A DNA stretch of 64,000 bases from Desulfobacterales bacterium (GTDB taxonomy: Bacteria > Desulfobacterota > Desulfobacteria > Desulfobacterales > JAAELO01): contig JAAELO010000756.1 of NCBI GenBank assembly GCA_024226555.1, forward strand, positions 21,115-85,114. Direction: 5' to 3'. Numbering within the stretch: position 1 is the first letter of the stretch; every line of letters starts with the position of its first letter. The notes beneath the pieces are model-generated. The model worked only from the letters and a program-made list of their open reading frames with translations, made no database searches and had not been told where the DNA came from. The position numbers and the translations under genes were made by a program. This document shows, one piece after another, positions 63,411-64,000 of the stretch.

Positions 63411-63806
63411 ATGAGAAAAAATATTATAAGAAATTTTAGCATTATTACCAGTGTACTATATATACTCGTTGGAATAGTTCATTGCATCTTTGGTACGCCT
63501 CAATATAGTGAAATATACCAGCGGGTATTAGAAAGCAAAGTTGCCACACAATCCACGGCATTCTTTTTTTACTATGGAGTATTTATTATTTTCTTAGGAT
63601 TATTATCAATTTATTCATTTATTAAAATTGAAGAGATAAATAAATTCAGATGGAATGTTGTAATTGCTAATAATGTTACATTGCTTTTTATAATAGCTGG
63701 AACCTCTTTTTATAGTTCGCACATTGGTAAATTCAGTATTCTCTTAACAGTCTTTTCATTTTTAAATGTTTGTATCCTGTTAAAATTTAAAAGAGTTTCT
63801 ATATAG
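63411..63806 (+). CDS. Four-helix membrane protein
   Basis: 131 aa. Helices at ~res 9-28, 48-68, 82-100 and 105-125. A GIVHCIFGTPQYSEIYQRVL stretch after the first helix resembles the N-terminal part of the preceding protein (ILHVPLLTTEYF), hinting at a shared fold. Starts 7 bp after it with an aaggaa ribosome site; same operon. Family not recognised. Confidence 0.65.
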   Translation: MRKNIIRNFSIITSVLYILVGIVHCIFGTPQYSEIYQRVLESKVATQSTAFFFYYGVFIIFLGLLSIYSFIKIEEINKFRWNVVIANNVTLLFIIAGTSFYSSHIGKFSILLTVFSFLNVCILLKFKRVSI

Positions 63807-63950
63807 AAAATTGCTTGGTATTGTTTTAAAGAGTGTAGCTCTGCAGGGTTTTGAGTGTAATTGAATGATTGAGGTCTAAAACCACACCTCTGGATTCTGA
63901 TACGCGAGGCTGTGTCATGAAAAAGAAAAATAAGTAAAAACCTCTGGATT

Positions 63951-63996
63951 CCTGATACCTGATTAAGAACAAGCTTTAATCAGGTTCTGGAATGAC
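63951..63996 (-). repeat. GTCATTCCAGAACCTGATTAA repeat, inverted copy
   Basis: Reverse complement of the 46-bp repeat at 43405-43450, at the window's end. Preceded (63896-63950) by other dispersed-repeat text, CTCTGGATTCTGATACGCG-like. Confidence 0.65.
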
Positions 63997-64000
63997 GACC

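Noticed and set aside
1..64000. CRISPR array
   Set aside because: No regularly spaced direct repeats with unique spacers; the DUF285 coding repeats at 53.4-54.2 kb are in-frame protein repeats.

Overview
ORGANISM. The window is AT-rich (roughly one-third G+C by eye) and reads as the chromosome of a Gram-negative, probably anaerobic bacterium. Evidence: lipoproteins with lipoboxes, periplasmic solute-binding proteins, a PbgA/YejM-like inner-membrane sulfatase, a sigma-54 activator, and two oxygen-sensitive radical-type 2-hydroxyacyl-CoA dehydratase/activase systems. A Desulfobacterota-like or related lineage is plausible, but nothing here fixes the phylum. The window carries many copies of one ~130/158-bp MITE family with 15-bp ends GGGAACCTCTAATAA and 4-bp target duplications.

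LAYOUT. 0.1-8 kb: GYF_2/DUF4870 protein, acyl-CoA synthetase, SH3-like secreted protein, CstA transporter, and a three-gene operon ending in an ArsA/Get3-like ATPase. 8.16-11.85 kb, the outstanding region: a 722-aa protein with a TerD-like domain (resembles the MXAN_6230/SCO0710 'RNA-binding' family), followed 14 bp later by an array of seven RNA units. Each unit has conserved ends that pair into a two-step stem. Five units enclose a complete tRNA body opened at the anticodon and closed at the acceptor (T-arm half, short loop, D-arm half), one keeps only a T arm, and one is empty and split by a MITE. Two ordinary tRNA-Pro(TGG) genes sit among them. This is the architecture of bacterial YrlA-type Y RNAs (tRNA mimics on a Ro-binding stem) or of circularly permuted tRNA genes. 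I find no Ro60/TROVE or RtcB gene in the window. 12.4-15.2 kb: three orphan SBP_bac_3 proteins (a fourth at 22.1 kb is frameshifted). 16.5-20.5 kb: a MarR regulator with a clear promoter/operator, two 2-hydroxyacyl-CoA dehydratase subunits and their activase.

21-30.6 kb: GNAT enzyme, sulfatase, RNase HI, small membrane proteins (one carried between MITE ends) and a TetR-ABC1 kinase-DUF2867 operon. 30.8-35.1 kb: a 1433-aa multidomain CoA-dehydratase activase. 35.5-43.2 kb: a signalling/transcription run: hybrid histidine kinase, HD-GYP response regulator, Smr domain protein, RapA helicase. 43.6-51.7 kb: metalloprotease whose C-terminus is supplied by a MITE, WG-repeat lipoprotein, sigma-54 activator, DUF169 protein. 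51.9-52.7 kb: a ~0.3-kb non-coding structured sequence present twice in tandem, upstream of an AntA-type antirepressor. 53.4-58.0 kb: Big_2/BspA-repeat lipoprotein and an LRR-TPR protein. 58.5-59.7 kb: a 57-aa Cys-rich small protein and an alpha/beta hydrolase. 60.2-63.8 kb: LytS/LytR two-component pair with an odd TM+MacB-like periplasmic-domain protein and a small membrane protein.

HOW THEY FIT. The clearest functional units are the TerD-protein/tRNA-mimic RNA array, the MarR-controlled dehydratase system, the kinase/HD-GYP/Smr/RapA run, and the LytS-LytR-membrane-protein operon. MITEs have inserted next to or into several of these, shaping gene ends and one RNA unit.
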